From NCBI GenBank assembly GCA_963795055.1, contig CAWCGJ010000019.1:128556-192555 (forward strand): 64,000 bases of DNA. Direction: 5' to 3'. Under the pieces are notes generated by a model. The model searched no databases and was not told where the DNA came from. It was given only the letters and a program-made list of their open reading frames with translations. A program made the translations under genes and the position numbers. Of this stretch, positions 47,491-55,659 are shown in pieces (positions within the stretch are counted from its first letter, which is position 1; each line of letters starts with the position of its first letter). This DNA comes from JASHPR01 sp963795055 (lineage in GTDB: Bacteria > Actinomycetota > Actinomycetes > Streptosporangiales > Streptosporangiaceae).

Positions 47491-47814
47491 TCAGCGAGGC
47501 TGGATCTCGCCCATCGGACCGAAGCCGTCATGCGGCGTGTCGATGTAGATGATCTGCGGCTGCGCGGACACGAGGTCGGGCATGAGGTCGAAGAACCTCT
47601 TCACGTACGGCTGCTTGACGTGGGTGGCTCCCGCGTCGGCGTCCTTGAAGCCCTCGATGCAGATGAACTCGTCCTCATCGGTGAGGCTCCGGGCGAACTG
47701 GAAGAACAGGCAGCCATCCTCGGAGTTGACGTCCCTGGCGTACGAATCGGCCAGCACGAGCCAGTCGTCCATCTTGTCGGGCCGGATCGGTATCTTGATG
47801 TTGATCAGGATCAT
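47491..47814 (-). CDS. Antibiotic biosynthesis monooxygenase (ABM/YgiN-like) domain protein
   Basis: The 107-residue dimeric alpha/beta barrel protein shows MILINIKIPIRPDKMDDWLV, NSEDGCLFFQFARSL, FICIEGFKDADAGATHVKQP and YVKRFFDLMPDL. It is like YgiN quinol monooxygenases and ActVA-Orf6 relatives, which act without cofactors on quinols or polyketides. It stands alone. A GTGAC-N4-GTCAC dyad lies 18 bases upstream of the start. Confidence 0.9.
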   Translation of the reverse strand: MILINIKIPIRPDKMDDWLVLADSYARDVNSEDGCLFFQFARSLTDEDEFICIEGFKDADAGATHVKQPYVKRFFDLMPDLVSAQPQIIYIDTPHDGFGPMGEIQPR

Positions 47815-47831
47815 GCGATCGCTCCTTCGAG

Positions 47832-47845
47832 GTGACTGTCGTCAC
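47832..47845. promoter_or_regulatory. Dyad GTGAC-N4-GTCAC upstream of the ABM gene
   Basis: Five-base arms with a four-base centre, just upstream of the ABM start at 47814. It may be an operator; no regulator gene is next to it. Confidence 0.3.
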
Positions 47846-47904
47846 AATCGTGGTGCGATCATCGGTGGACCGTCAACCGTGCCGCCGCCCTGCGCCTCCC
47901 AACC

Positions 47905-48438
47905 TCAGGAGCTGAAGAGGGTGGCGATGAAGGCTTCTTGCTCGGGCGTCTCGATCGCTTTACTGCAGTAGTGGGACCGCGCCCAGGCGACGGCGCCGAG
48001 CGCTGGGTGGCCGGTCAGGACGGCCAAGCAGGCCAGCGCCGTCCCCGTTCGGCCATGACCGCCAAGGCACCCGACCTCGATGTTCTGCCCCGACCGAGCC
48101 CTTTCCAGAACGGTCTTGAGCGTCTCGACCACGGCTTCGCCGTTGGCCGGCACGCCGAAGTCGGGCCAATCGATATGGCCGTGGTCCCACGGCGGCTGCC
48201 AGCGGGGGTCAAGGTATAGGCCGTAGTCCGGGTCGCGGGCCCGCGAATAAGGGGCGACCGGGTCAAAGGACGCCGCGGTCAGCTGTGTACCGTCGGGCAG
48301 GACGACCGGGCTCAGATGGCAGTGAGTCTCGAACACGCGATGTTCGTGATCGTCGTTTCGGCAAGTAGCCGGTTCCGAGCCTCCGTCCCAGGACAGCCCA
48401 CACTCGGTGCAGACCACGACGCGACGGATCTCGACCAC
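47905..48438 (-). CDS. Protein-tyrosine-phosphatase-like protein with N-terminal zinc-ribbon-like motif
   Basis: The 177-residue protein has the phosphatase loop C-x5-R in VGCLGGHGRTGTALACLAVL (CLGGHGR), close to dual-specificity and archaeal-type phosphatases. The N-terminus carries CTEC then ATCRNDDHEH, a possible zinc site that is unusual for such small phosphatases. The general acid Asp may be in HIDWPDFGVP. Substrate unknown. It is divergent from the methyltransferase-like gene by 44 bases. Confidence 0.82.
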   Translation of the reverse strand: MVEIRRVVVCTECGLSWDGGSEPATCRNDDHEHRVFETHCHLSPVVLPDGTQLTAASFDPVAPYSRARDPDYGLYLDPRWQPPWDHGHIDWPDFGVPANGEAVVETLKTVLERARSGQNIEVGCLGGHGRTGTALACLAVLTGHPALGAVAWARSHYCSKAIETPEQEAFIATLFSS

Positions 48439-48482
48439 GACACCACCCTAGGCGCCGACAAGGGACCCAGAATGGAGGTGCG

Positions 48483-49121
48483 GTGAAGGACTGGCTGGCG
48501 TGGCACGCGGCGTACGACGACCCTTCATCACCGATGAGCGCGCGCCTGGGGCGGGTCAGCTGGCACTTGGCGCAGGCGATTGATCAGGCCCCCGCCGGGC
48601 CGGTGCGGCTGGTCAGCCTGTGCGCCGGGCAGGGACGGGATGTCCTGGGAGTCCTGCCCGCTCATCCTCGCCGCCACGACGTCCACGCTGTGCTGGTAGA
48701 AGCCGACGCACGCATCGCCGGGCTGGCCCGCCGCGCCGCCGAGGAGGCCGGCCTGCCGCAGGTGGAGGTGCGCGGGGCGGACGCGGGCGTGGTCGCTAAC
48801 TTCGCCGACGCGCTACCGGCTGACGTGCTGCTGCTGTGCGGCATCTTCGGCAACATCAGCGATCGTGATATCAAGCGCACCGTCGATGCCGCGCCTGCCC
48901 TGTGCACGATCGGTGCCACGGTGATCTGGACCCGCCATCGTCGCCCGCCCGACCTGACTCCGCGCATACGGGCCTGGTTTGCCAGCCACGGCTTCGATGA
49001 GATCGCCTTCGAAGCCCTCAGTACCAGCACCAGCGCCAGCATTGGCGTTAACCGGCTCCGAGACGCTCCCTCGTCCGGGCTCCCTGGTCGTCCGCTGTTC
49101 ACGTTCCGCGAAGCGGAGTAG
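48483..49121 (+). CDS. Class I SAM methyltransferase family protein
   Basis: 212 residues from GTG 48483 (GGAGGT upstream). Features are LAWHAAYDDPSSPMSARLGR, motif I VRLVSLCAGQGRDVLGVL, ribose-binding VHAVLVEADARIAGLARRAA, then ADVLLLCGIFGNISDRDIKR and VIWTRHRRPPDLTPRIRAWF. It matches an actinobacterial SAM-dependent methyltransferase group of unknown substrate. It may be functionally linked to the divergent phosphatase-like gene, but evidence is only proximity. Confidence 0.87.
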   Translation: MKDWLAWHAAYDDPSSPMSARLGRVSWHLAQAIDQAPAGPVRLVSLCAGQGRDVLGVLPAHPRRHDVHAVLVEADARIAGLARRAAEEAGLPQVEVRGADAGVVANFADALPADVLLLCGIFGNISDRDIKRTVDAAPALCTIGATVIWTRHRRPPDLTPRIRAWFASHGFDEIAFEALSTSTSASIGVNRLRDAPSSGLPGRPLFTFREAE

Positions 49122-49158
49122 TCCAGGGCAGACGGCGGGCCAGGTCACGACGCGGGAA

Positions 49159-49824
49159 CTAGCTGCCAGTGCACTGCGGGCTGGCCTTCACCAGGCTCGT
49201 GCTCAGCTGGAAATTGTCTGCTGCTCCCGGCGTTCCGGAGACCCAGATCTGCAGCCCGACGCCGTGCGGTAGCGCCGAGGGGTCGATGACCAGGGCGTAC
49301 TGCGTTTCAAAGGCTCCCTTCGGGTTGCCGACGAACCTGAACCAGTCGAGCGGGCCGGTCCTCGGGCCGAAGGGCCGAAAGGCCGCGCTGCCGCCGGCGG
49401 GATAGGGCTGGCATGCCGGGTTCTGCTGGCCCGTGAAGGTGACGCTGACCGGGACGCCGTCGGCGCGCAGCGTGCGCTGCAGCCCGGCCGCGTCGGTCGC
49501 CTCGCGGAAGGTGACCTTGATGTTGCCGTCGGCCTGCCGGGCGACAGTCCAGGCCGCCAGCTGGACACCAGGGCTGCTGGCCGCCGGGTGCCCGCCGCCC
49601 GGGTGGCTGGCGCCCGGGTGGCTGGCGGCCGGGTGGCTGGCGGGCAGGGCCACGCTCACGGCCACGGCCGCCGCAGCTGCCGCGCCCACGGCCGCAGCCA
49701 CGCCGGGGACGCGGCGCCGGGCGCGCACCGCGCGGCCGCGCTTCACGATCTGCGCTGCCGGGGTGGTCGAATGGACGTCGGTGAAGGACTCCCGCACCGC
49801 CGTGATCAGGTCGTCGTCGTTCAT
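49159..49824 (-). CDS. Membrane-anchored protein paired with an ECF sigma factor
   Basis: The 221-residue protein has a short cytosolic N-terminus (DLITAVRESFTDVHSTTPAA), a basic stretch RGRAVRARRRV and one transmembrane segment (VAAAVGAAAAAAVAVSVAL). HP-A/G-AS repeats from a 15-base unit follow (about 49584-49640), then a ~120-residue extracellular beta-rich domain with two cysteines. It starts within the sigma gene stop (ATGA). Position and topology fit an anti-sigma or sensor partner, but no zinc-binding anti-sigma motif is present. Confidence 0.75.
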   Translation of the reverse strand: MNDDDLITAVRESFTDVHSTTPAAQIVKRGRAVRARRRVPGVAAAVGAAAAAAVAVSVALPASHPAASHPGASHPGGGHPAASSPGVQLAAWTVARQADGNIKVTFREATDAAGLQRTLRADGVPVSVTFTGQQNPACQPYPAGGSAAFRPFGPRTGPLDWFRFVGNPKGAFETQYALVIDPSALPHGVGLQIWVSGTPGAADNFQLSTSLVKASPQCTGS

Positions 49825-50333
49825 GATGAGCTCTCCTGGTGCTTGGCGGGCATGAGGTCGTCACGCAACGAGGCGAGGGCGCGGCCCAGGTGCTCCTTGA
49901 CCGTGCCGGGCGCGATACCGAGCACTTGCGCGGTGCAGCGGGTGTCCAGGTCGAGGAACAGCCGCAGGGCAACCACCTGGCGCTGGCGGGCGGGCAGCCG
50001 CATCAAGGCCGCCTTGATCCTCGGATCACCGGGAATGTGGGATGCCCCGGGGACGGCAGGAAGGTCCGCAACCAAGCCGGGGTCCGGCACCGGTACCTCC
50101 CGGCGGTGGCGCCGCCACCGGGAGATGTTCGCGTTCAGCGCGGTGCGGACCACCCACGCGGCCGGGGCTGGATGCCTGCTGACCGTCCGCCACGATGCCC
50201 AGGCGCGGGCAAAGGCCTCGTCCACGATGTCCTGCGCCGTGTCCTGGTCGCCGACGCTGACCAGCACGGCACGCAGGCATTTATCCCTGGACCGCTGGTA
50301 GAACTCCGTGAAGTCCGGTCGTTGGCTTCCCAC
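49821..50333 (-). CDS. ECF-type RNA polymerase sigma factor
   Basis: The 170-residue protein starts at GTG 50333. Region 2: DFTEFYQRSRDKCLRAVLVS, DQDTAQDIVDEAFARAWASW. Region 4: IKAALMRLPARQRQVVALRL and GIAPGTVKEHLGRALASLRD. It has no extra C-terminal domain. It is of the SigE-like actinobacterial ECF type whose anti-sigma partner is encoded next. Regulon unknown. Confidence 0.93.
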   Translation of the reverse strand: MGSQRPDFTEFYQRSRDKCLRAVLVSVGDQDTAQDIVDEAFARAWASWRTVSRHPAPAAWVVRTALNANISRWRRHRREVPVPDPGLVADLPAVPGASHIPGDPRIKAALMRLPARQRQVVALRLFLDLDTRCTAQVLGIAPGTVKEHLGRALASLRDDLMPAKHQESSS

Positions 50334-50395
50334 ACTTACTCAACGCACAACCCCCCGCCCCCGGCCGACATGCTCCAGCGGGTTACGGTCACGAT

Positions 50396-50791
50396 ATGGC
50401 ACCCGAACCGATGATCATCCCGTCCGAACCCGGCCGCGGCGGCCGGGTCATCAGGGGAGCAACCCTGGTGATCGGGGACTGGAACGCTGACGGGACAGAC
50501 CGTGACGTGGCGCCGCTGCACGTTCACCACGCTGACGACGAGGCCTGGCATGTCGTGTCCGGGGCGCTCCGGTTCCGGTTCACCGACCGGCAGGTCATCG
50601 CCCCGGCCGGCACAAGCGTGCTCGTGCCTGCGGGCACCGCGCATACCTTCGGTAACGCCGGGCCCGGGCCGTCACGATTCCTCATCATCCTCCCGACCCG
50701 GCTGGACGAGTTGATCAGCCAGCTCCATGCGTCCGATCCGGCGGAGCACCCGGAGATATACCGCAGATATGAATCGGAGCTCCTGGAGTAA
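50396..50791 (+). CDS. Cupin domain protein
   Basis: The 131-residue protein starts at ATG 50396. Cupin motif 1: VAPLHVHHADDEAWHVVSGA then LRFRF. Motif 2: LVPAGTAHTFGNAG. These His/Glu residues usually bind a divalent metal. A small single-domain cupin can be an isomerase, dioxygenase or binding protein, and no choice can be made here. It is divergent from the sigma factor gene. Confidence 0.9.
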   Translation: MAPEPMIIPSEPGRGGRVIRGATLVIGDWNADGTDRDVAPLHVHHADDEAWHVVSGALRFRFTDRQVIAPAGTSVLVPAGTAHTFGNAGPGPSRFLIILPTRLDELISQLHASDPAEHPEIYRRYESELLE

Positions 50792-51176
50792 CCACAGACC
50801 ACGGGAACGTTGTGTCGGTCGCAACGGCCTGGCTAGCCCATCGGGCCTCCAGCTCCCGCAGTCCGCCCGCGGCGAGGCGCAGCTTGCGACTCGGTAGATT
50901 CATCGACGCTCCTTCCGCAAGACGCATGCGTGTCCCTGACCGGGCGATGTAGGCGATGTCCTGGCGGCCTTCGCGCCCGGTGCCCCCGATGCGAGCAGCC
51001 ATCGGGACTGATCCTCGGTTAGGTGCCCGCCGGTGTCACGATCACCTCGAAGAACTTCGAGGTGACGATCCGGTCGCAGCGCGGTCACGGCCCCGCATCG
51101 CTTCGCGAGCGTGCGGCCAGCGGGGCTGGTCAGCGCCGCCGGTCGGTGCGCATGGTGCGTATATGGGGAAACCAGA
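50792..51176. other. Gap without a confident gene
   Basis: No recognisable gene. A minus-strand frame (ATG at 50903, end 50715) has GGAAGGAG upstream and encodes about 62 residues of no known family, overlapping the cupin gene antisense; I rate it unlikely. The strongest structure is the hairpin at 51042-51065. Confidence 0.45.
51042..51065. repeat. Near-perfect hairpin (11-base arms, AA loop)
   Basis: TCACCTCGAAG and CTTCGAGGTGA flank AA, giving an 11-base-pair stem. No gene ends next to it and no T-tract follows. It could be a terminator for an eroded gene, an operator for a dimeric regulator, or an RNA element. Confidence 0.6.
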
Positions 51177-51454
51177 ATGACCACGCTGACATCGGCTCGC
51201 AGGTCGGGCTACCAGCTTCGGGTGGGCGCGCCCGATGCGCTGCCGGTGTCGGTCGTGCTGACCCCGCAGCAATCGGTGATCGGGCTGATGCACCAGGCAG
51301 CGTCAGGGCAGTCGCTCGGCGCGCCCGGCCTTCTCGCCGCGACCTGCACCAACTGGCCGCCGCCGGCCTGATCAACCGTGAGAAGTCCGGGCCAAGCGTT
51401 CGGGTCAGCCGCACCGCCCGCGGCGACGAGCTGGTCGACCTGCTATCCGACTGA
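51177..51454 (+). pseudogene. Relic of a winged-helix (ArsR-like) regulator
   Basis: A short frame from ATG 51177 reads SARRSGYQLRVGAPDALPVS and stops at 51371. In the neighbouring frame the segment RDLHQLAAAGLINREKSGPS continues with VRVSRTARGDELVDLLSD to 51454. The latter resembles the wing and end of ArsR-type repressors (LxxAGLIxREKSG...RTAxGDxL). A frameshift and internal loss appear to separate the parts. Low certainty. Confidence 0.35.
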
Positions 51455-51612
51455 ACCTGCGCTCGCGCGATGAACAGCAACTACACGCCTGGGAACTGTG
51501 GCAGCCGCGACCCACCTAGCGATGCGAACGCTGCGTCCAGGTAATGATCTTGATCCAGGTCCCGGCCGCAGGCGGGACAGGTGCACGATGCCACGGGCTG
51601 TGGTTGTCGGCG

Positions 51613-52260
51613 TTAGGCGTCACCTGCGAGCAGGCGGATGCTGTGGCCGGTCAGCCAGACTCCCAGCACCAGGCACACGATGATGATCACCTCGTTCCCG
51701 TGCGTGTCCAGCCAGTTCCGCAGCGCCGCCAGCTGGCTGCTTGCGGCCGGCGCGAACACTGCGTACAGCTCCAGGACGATGAAGCTGAACGTCGCCAGCA
51801 GGCAGAACAATGCCAGCGCGAGATAGCCAGCGACGCTGGAGAGCCTGGCCTGGGCCGCAGTCACTGCGGCCGCGGCTACCAGCGTCCACGGCTGCATGAT
51901 GGCGGCTATCACCGCAGCGGTCCACGGCGACATCGTGTCGAGCCTGGCCAGCCAGGCGGGCGTGCGGCGCGGACGGTTCCTCCGCCGCCACTGCACCGTG
52001 GCCAACACGATCAACGCGATACCCAGCGCAAGCTTGATGATCAGCAAAGCGGTCGATGGGACGGTCCGGAAGCGGACCGGCTTGCCGCCGGTGATCAGCA
52101 CCACCACGGCGACCACCAGGACCAAGGACGTCAGCCAGCCGAGGATGAAGCCCAGGCCCTTCTTGGCGCCGCCTTTAGTGCTGAGGATCAAGATGAATGC
52201 CGACAGCCGGAACGGCTGCAGGGCGATTCCTAGGGCGATCAGGACGAGATCAGCGACCAC
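51613..52260 (-). CDS. GAP family membrane protein
   Basis: The 215-residue protein starts at GTG 52260 and has about six membrane segments: LVLIALGIALQPFRLSAFIL, GLGFILGWLTSLVLVVAVVV, LLIIKLALGIALIVLATVQW, WTAAVIAAIMQPWTLVAAAA and others. This is the actinobacterial GAP family, named after glycopeptidolipid/sulfolipid-addressing proteins, which helps export surface lipids in mycobacteria. The lipid here is unknown. It stands alone. Confidence 0.87.
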   Translation of the reverse strand: MVADLVLIALGIALQPFRLSAFILILSTKGGAKKGLGFILGWLTSLVLVVAVVVLITGGKPVRFRTVPSTALLIIKLALGIALIVLATVQWRRRNRPRRTPAWLARLDTMSPWTAAVIAAIMQPWTLVAAAAVTAAQARLSSVAGYLALALFCLLATFSFIVLELYAVFAPAASSQLAALRNWLDTHGNEVIIIVCLVLGVWLTGHSIRLLAGDA

Positions 52261-52480
52261 ACCTCACCTCGCCCCGGTCGCAAATCAGGCTGCGGCGGCC
52301 TTGGCTCCAGATCATAGAGGGTTTCAGGCTGCCGCCTGATCTTGAAGGGATGGGCGGTAGCGGGCCCAATGCCAGCTCGACGCGGCCAGGCGACATTGAT
52401 CGTGGCCGGGTTGTGGTGGCGAGCCGGAGGCGGTGATCCACCGCGCGCAGCGTCCCAGACTCTGCTCGTCGGAGCGCCGG

Positions 52481-53044
52481 TCAGGGGCGGTCGTCCCCTG
52501 GCTCGAGGAGCCTGCCGTTCTTCGACAGGTCCGGGTCGGTGCATGCGGAGAGGTTGAAACAGCAGGGCCGTCTCTTCCCGCTCTTCATCTTCGAGATGCT
52601 CACCTCGACCCGTCGTCTGCGCGTGTCAGGGTTCTTCGTGGCGTTGACCCAGCGCACCCATTCCCAGCGCGCCATCGGGGTGATCTCGTTCCACAGGTTC
52701 TGGATCTTCTGCGGGGCGGCGGCCAGAGCTTTCGCAAGATCCTGGGGCACGCTCGGCTCTGGCCAGTCCCTGGTCACCTCGATGCCAAGCGCCGCAGTGT
52801 CGCCCGCGCCGATGCCAGCCGCGTGTCGCAGCGTGTCACCGACCCTCATCCAGTGGCCAGAATTTCCGTCCGGTTCGAGCACCGTCTGGAACTCGACGCC
52901 ATTGATCGTTCCGTGGACGGCCACCTGCCCGCGCGAGGGCAGGTCCTTGCTCGCCGTCTCAGGCAACCGCAGCACAGTCGATGTGTCGATCGTCGACAGC
53001 GTGGCGTCGAAACGAATGGCCGCTCCCTCTGTGCGCTGAGTCAC
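52481..53044 (-). CDS. DUF1905/YdeI (OmpD-associated) family protein
   Basis: The 187-residue protein starts at GTG 53044. The N-terminal DUF1905 beta-barrel reads IRFDATLSTIDTSTVLRLPE, DLPSRGQVAVHGTINGVEFQ and SGHWMRVGDTLRHAAGIGAG. A C-terminal YdeI-type bacteriocin-resistance helix pair follows: LAAAPQKIQNLWNEITPMAR and WEWVRWVNATKNPDTRRRRV. The tail CCFNLSACTDPDLS resembles the Cys-rich end seen in some family members. Role unproven. Confidence 0.85.
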   Translation of the reverse strand: MTQRTEGAAIRFDATLSTIDTSTVLRLPETASKDLPSRGQVAVHGTINGVEFQTVLEPDGNSGHWMRVGDTLRHAAGIGAGDTAALGIEVTRDWPEPSVPQDLAKALAAAPQKIQNLWNEITPMARWEWVRWVNATKNPDTRRRRVEVSISKMKSGKRRPCCFNLSACTDPDLSKNGRLLEPGDDRP

Positions 53045-53371
53045 CGCGGTCTCTCATCTCCTCCGTTTCCGGCACGGCACCCCCGGCGGCGACACCGGCA
53101 TCGGGTGCGTCACGGTTGACACCCTACGGCGAGAGTGCCCGGCGGGGCCGGTCCGGACGACCTGGACGCGTGACAGGTATCTACAGCCCGACAACGAGCC
53201 GGCTGATGCGATTACAAGCGGAGTGCGACGCGGTCAACCGAGCACATGACCCTGACGGCGGCTGCCGGACCGGTGTCTTGGCTCCCATGCTCGCCAAACG
53301 TGCGCCCGGCTATACCAGCCTCGGCATCCCCCACCCGCGGATTGCGCGCACGCCCAGCGCATCCGATTGGC
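53045..53371. other. Gap without a recognised gene
   Basis: Open frames here are short, overlap each other and have no family signature. There is no clear hairpin. It must contain the promoter of the YdeI-like gene; otherwise nothing is seen. Confidence 0.5.
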
Positions 53372-53980
53372 TCAGCTAGCAGCGCGCCACATGGCAGTCA
53401 ACGGGGGCGCGCCTTTCGGCGGGTTCAGCACCTCGGTCGCTTCGAACCCGAAGTGCTCATACAGCGGTACGTTTTCCGGCTTGGACGACTCCAGATAGGC
53501 GGGCAGGCCCGCCTCGTCGGACCGCGCCAGCCGGGACCGCAGCAAAACGCTGGCTACGCCCTTGCCCTGGTGCACGGGATCCACCCCGATCGCGTACAGG
53601 TACCAATGCTGCTCACGCGGGTGGTGCTTGACCATGTAGGCGACCAGTTCGCTCGCCGGACCCAGCCTGGCGCCCAGCGCACGGGTAAAGCCCGGCAGGG
53701 ACCGTACCTGCTCGCGGCCAGTCGGCCGCCAGTGTCCAGGCGGCAGCCAGATCGCCCCGCCGACGATAGCGGTGCCGTCTGCTGCCACATCGACGCCGCC
53801 GTACTTGAGCGCGTGGGACCGCAGGATCGTCTTGAACAAGCCAGCGGCACGTCGTTCGCGGCTTTGCTCGTCCGGCAGCATCCAGATAAACGGCGGGTCG
53901 TCGCAGAAAGCCCGGCCAAGTGCCCGCGCGAGCTCCCTGACGTCTGCCGATACGGCAGGCCGTGCCGTTATGTCCGGCAT
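53372..53980 (-). CDS. GNAT family N-acetyltransferase
   Basis: 202 residues from ATG 53980. Features: RPAVSADVRELARALGRAFC, DDPPFIWMLPDEQSRERRAA, GTAIVGGAIWLPPGHW, WYLYAIGVDPVHQGKGVASV (acetyl-CoA loop), PAYLESSKPENVPLYEHFGF. The layout matches small GNATs of the puromycin-acetyltransferase-like group. Substrate unknown; resistance-type acetylation is possible but unproven. Confidence 0.92.
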   Translation of the reverse strand: MPDITARPAVSADVRELARALGRAFCDDPPFIWMLPDEQSRERRAAGLFKTILRSHALKYGGVDVAADGTAIVGGAIWLPPGHWRPTGREQVRSLPGFTRALGARLGPASELVAYMVKHHPREQHWYLYAIGVDPVHQGKGVASVLLRSRLARSDEAGLPAYLESSKPENVPLYEHFGFEATEVLNPPKGAPPLTAMWRAAS

Positions 53981-54149
53981 GGGGCAACACGGTACCTGAC
54001 TAGGCTCACGCTCAAGGATTCTCGGCTGATCCACCGCTTTGGACCTGCGGGTTCCTGGTTTCTGGTGACTGGATTTGCGCCCTAATCCGGGGTCGTAGCG
54101 TGGCCCGGTGCCGTATACGCGGACGGTGAAGACGGCGCCGGGCGCGATG

Positions 54150-54400
54150 GCGGTGCGGCCAGCTCGGCCAGGTGGTGTAGCGAGTTGGTGAGATGCTCAG
54201 GGCCGAACGGCGGGAACTGCAGGTACTCCCGGATGAACTGCGGCACCTACTCCCGGATGAACTGCGGCACCGCCGACCAGTCCTAGGTGAGGGTGATCTC
54301 AGTCTCGGACGGACCGAGCGGCGCCAGGTCGTAACGCCAGCTCCAGCCGCCGAACTCCAGGTGACCACGCGGCGGGGCGGAACTCATCGGTCGTGTGGGC
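54150..54400 (-). pseudogene. SRPBCC-like relic with two in-frame stops
   Basis: On the minus strand the frame reads GHLEFGGWSWRYDLAPLGPS then ETEITLT, TAG (54281-54283), DWSAVPQFIRE, TAG, VPQFIREYLQFPPFGPEHL and LTNSLHHLAELAAPP. This is the C-terminal third of an SRPBCC-type protein (the W-x-Y-x-L ... YDWSAVP ... FPPF...HL-x-NSL-x-HL pattern). The first stop replaces the usual Tyr codon. The second is made by a 24-base tandem duplication. The N-terminal two thirds are gone. Confidence 0.65.
54222..54269. repeat. 24-base tandem duplication
   Basis: Two exact copies of a 24-base unit stand side by side (54222-54245 and 54246-54269; each begins TACTCCCGGATGAACTGCGG). It lies within the SRPBCC relic and repeats the codons for VPQFIRE, producing a stop at the join. 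Confidence 0.9.
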
Positions 54401-54645
54401 GCCCCCGCTGATCGACAGTGCCTTCGACCTGGGGCGAACGAACCGAGCTGGACATGACCAGCTTGGAACGGTGCGAGGCGAGCTGTCTCGCCAGGGTCGG
54501 CGCGGCAAGCGGGCTAACATGCGACTGGTGCTTGCCAGACTATGGTGGTGAATTGGGGCGGTGCCGAGGCGCGCCGCATCTTACCGATGCGGCTCCTCCG
54601 TAACAAGAACAGATACAGGGCGGAATAAGAAGGTAGGACCCAAGC

Positions 54646-55131
54646 ATGAACCCGCTGCCGGTTCTAATAACGTTCATTGTCTTCGGCGGCATTATGTATT
54701 TGTTCATGCGACAGAAGCGTGAACGCACCACGAACGCTCCGCTGCGCGGCGAGATACAGGCGGGGGTACGCTTCGCGACGAGGCTTGATCATGTCAGCCA
54801 TCTCGGCACGGGCGGGTTCGGGGGCACTCCCGGGGTGTGGATCGGCTTGAGAGGCCCGAAGCGGCTGGTCGTCGGGGCCGACGCATTCATGATTTCCGCG
54901 CCCCAGGCCCTCCGCGAATTTGTATTTGCCGGACGCGAATCGTCCATCCGGTTCAGCCAGGCACCGTCCCGCCTGGTTCGGCGTGACTGGATAGTCATCG
55001 CCGGGCAGGTCAGCGGCCGGCAGGTCCAGCTTGCGATCACGAAGAAGGCGGGCCTGCCAGAGATCTGGCAGGCGCTGGCCGGAACCGGTGCAGCGCAGGA
55101 CTGGGGCCCGCCGACCGAGGGATCAGGCTAG
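54646..55131 (+). CDS. Hypothetical protein with N-terminal membrane anchor
   Basis: The 161-residue protein starts at ATG 54646 (GAAGG upstream). It has an N-terminal helix PLPVLITFIVFGGIMYLFM followed by a charged linker and a beta-rich domain with FATRLDHVSHLGTGGFGGTP, GVWIGLRGPKRLVVGADAFM and a TKKAGLPEIWQAL end. The domain looks like a small PH/GRAM-like membrane-associated module, but no family is recognised with confidence. It appears intact among decayed neighbours. Confidence 0.7.
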   Translation: MNPLPVLITFIVFGGIMYLFMRQKRERTTNAPLRGEIQAGVRFATRLDHVSHLGTGGFGGTPGVWIGLRGPKRLVVGADAFMISAPQALREFVFAGRESSIRFSQAPSRLVRRDWIVIAGQVSGRQVQLAITKKAGLPEIWQALAGTGAAQDWGPPTEGSG

Positions 55132-55577
55132 GAGATGAAGAGGTAACTGGATAGGTACTCCGGCTCCTGCCAGAACACTGACCGCGGTCTCTTGGCCTGG
55201 CCGACAGCGAGGCCGGATATGTGCCTGACTTTCATGGACATGTTTATAGGATGAGACTCACCGACGTCTCGGCCGTCTGACGGAACTGGCCAACCCAAAC
55301 TTTCTGATCAATCGAAGCTGGCGGTACGTGCTCCCAGTTCGCACAGCCAGAGATGGCGTTTTCTTGCCGGGCACTAGATGCTGTTCGTAACTCGCACCTC
55401 TTCCTTATCAGCCAAACCGGACGCGGATTAAAGCTTGACCGGGAGTAGTTCGCCTCGGTTCGCGTAAAGCCCCTGCGCAGCTCGCGTTGCCATTGCGTAC
55501 GCCTGCGGGCAAGCGTGCCGAGGAGCATCCCGCCGGGTAGGCCGGCCCACGCTGGCTCCCGCCTCAACGTAGGCGCG
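55132..55577. other. Gap without a gene, lower GC
   Basis: No confident gene. The stretch is noticeably less GC-rich than flanking coding sequence (for example 55240-55450). Short frames on both strands lack family matches. It leads into the hairpin at 55578-55606. Confidence 0.5.
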
Positions 55578-55606
55578 CACCGGGGTCTTGCGGCAAGACC
55601 CCGGTG
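55578..55606. promoter_or_regulatory. Strong hairpin in the leader of the FAD monooxygenase gene
   Basis: CACCGGGGTCTTG and CAAGACCCCGGTG (13-base-pair perfect stem) flank CGG, ending 53 bases before the monooxygenase start. No gene ends just upstream, so it may be an attenuator, an RNA-stability element or a dispersed repeat rather than a simple terminator. Confidence 0.5.
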
Positions 55607-55659
55607 GTGGTGCACAGTCTCAGACTGAACCACAGGCGACGGAAGCGAAGGAGTGGCGA

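Noticed and set aside
50715..50903. Minus-strand 62-codon gene with a good ribosome site
   Set aside because: No homology pattern, antisense overlap with the cupin gene and atypical composition. Left as part of the gap.
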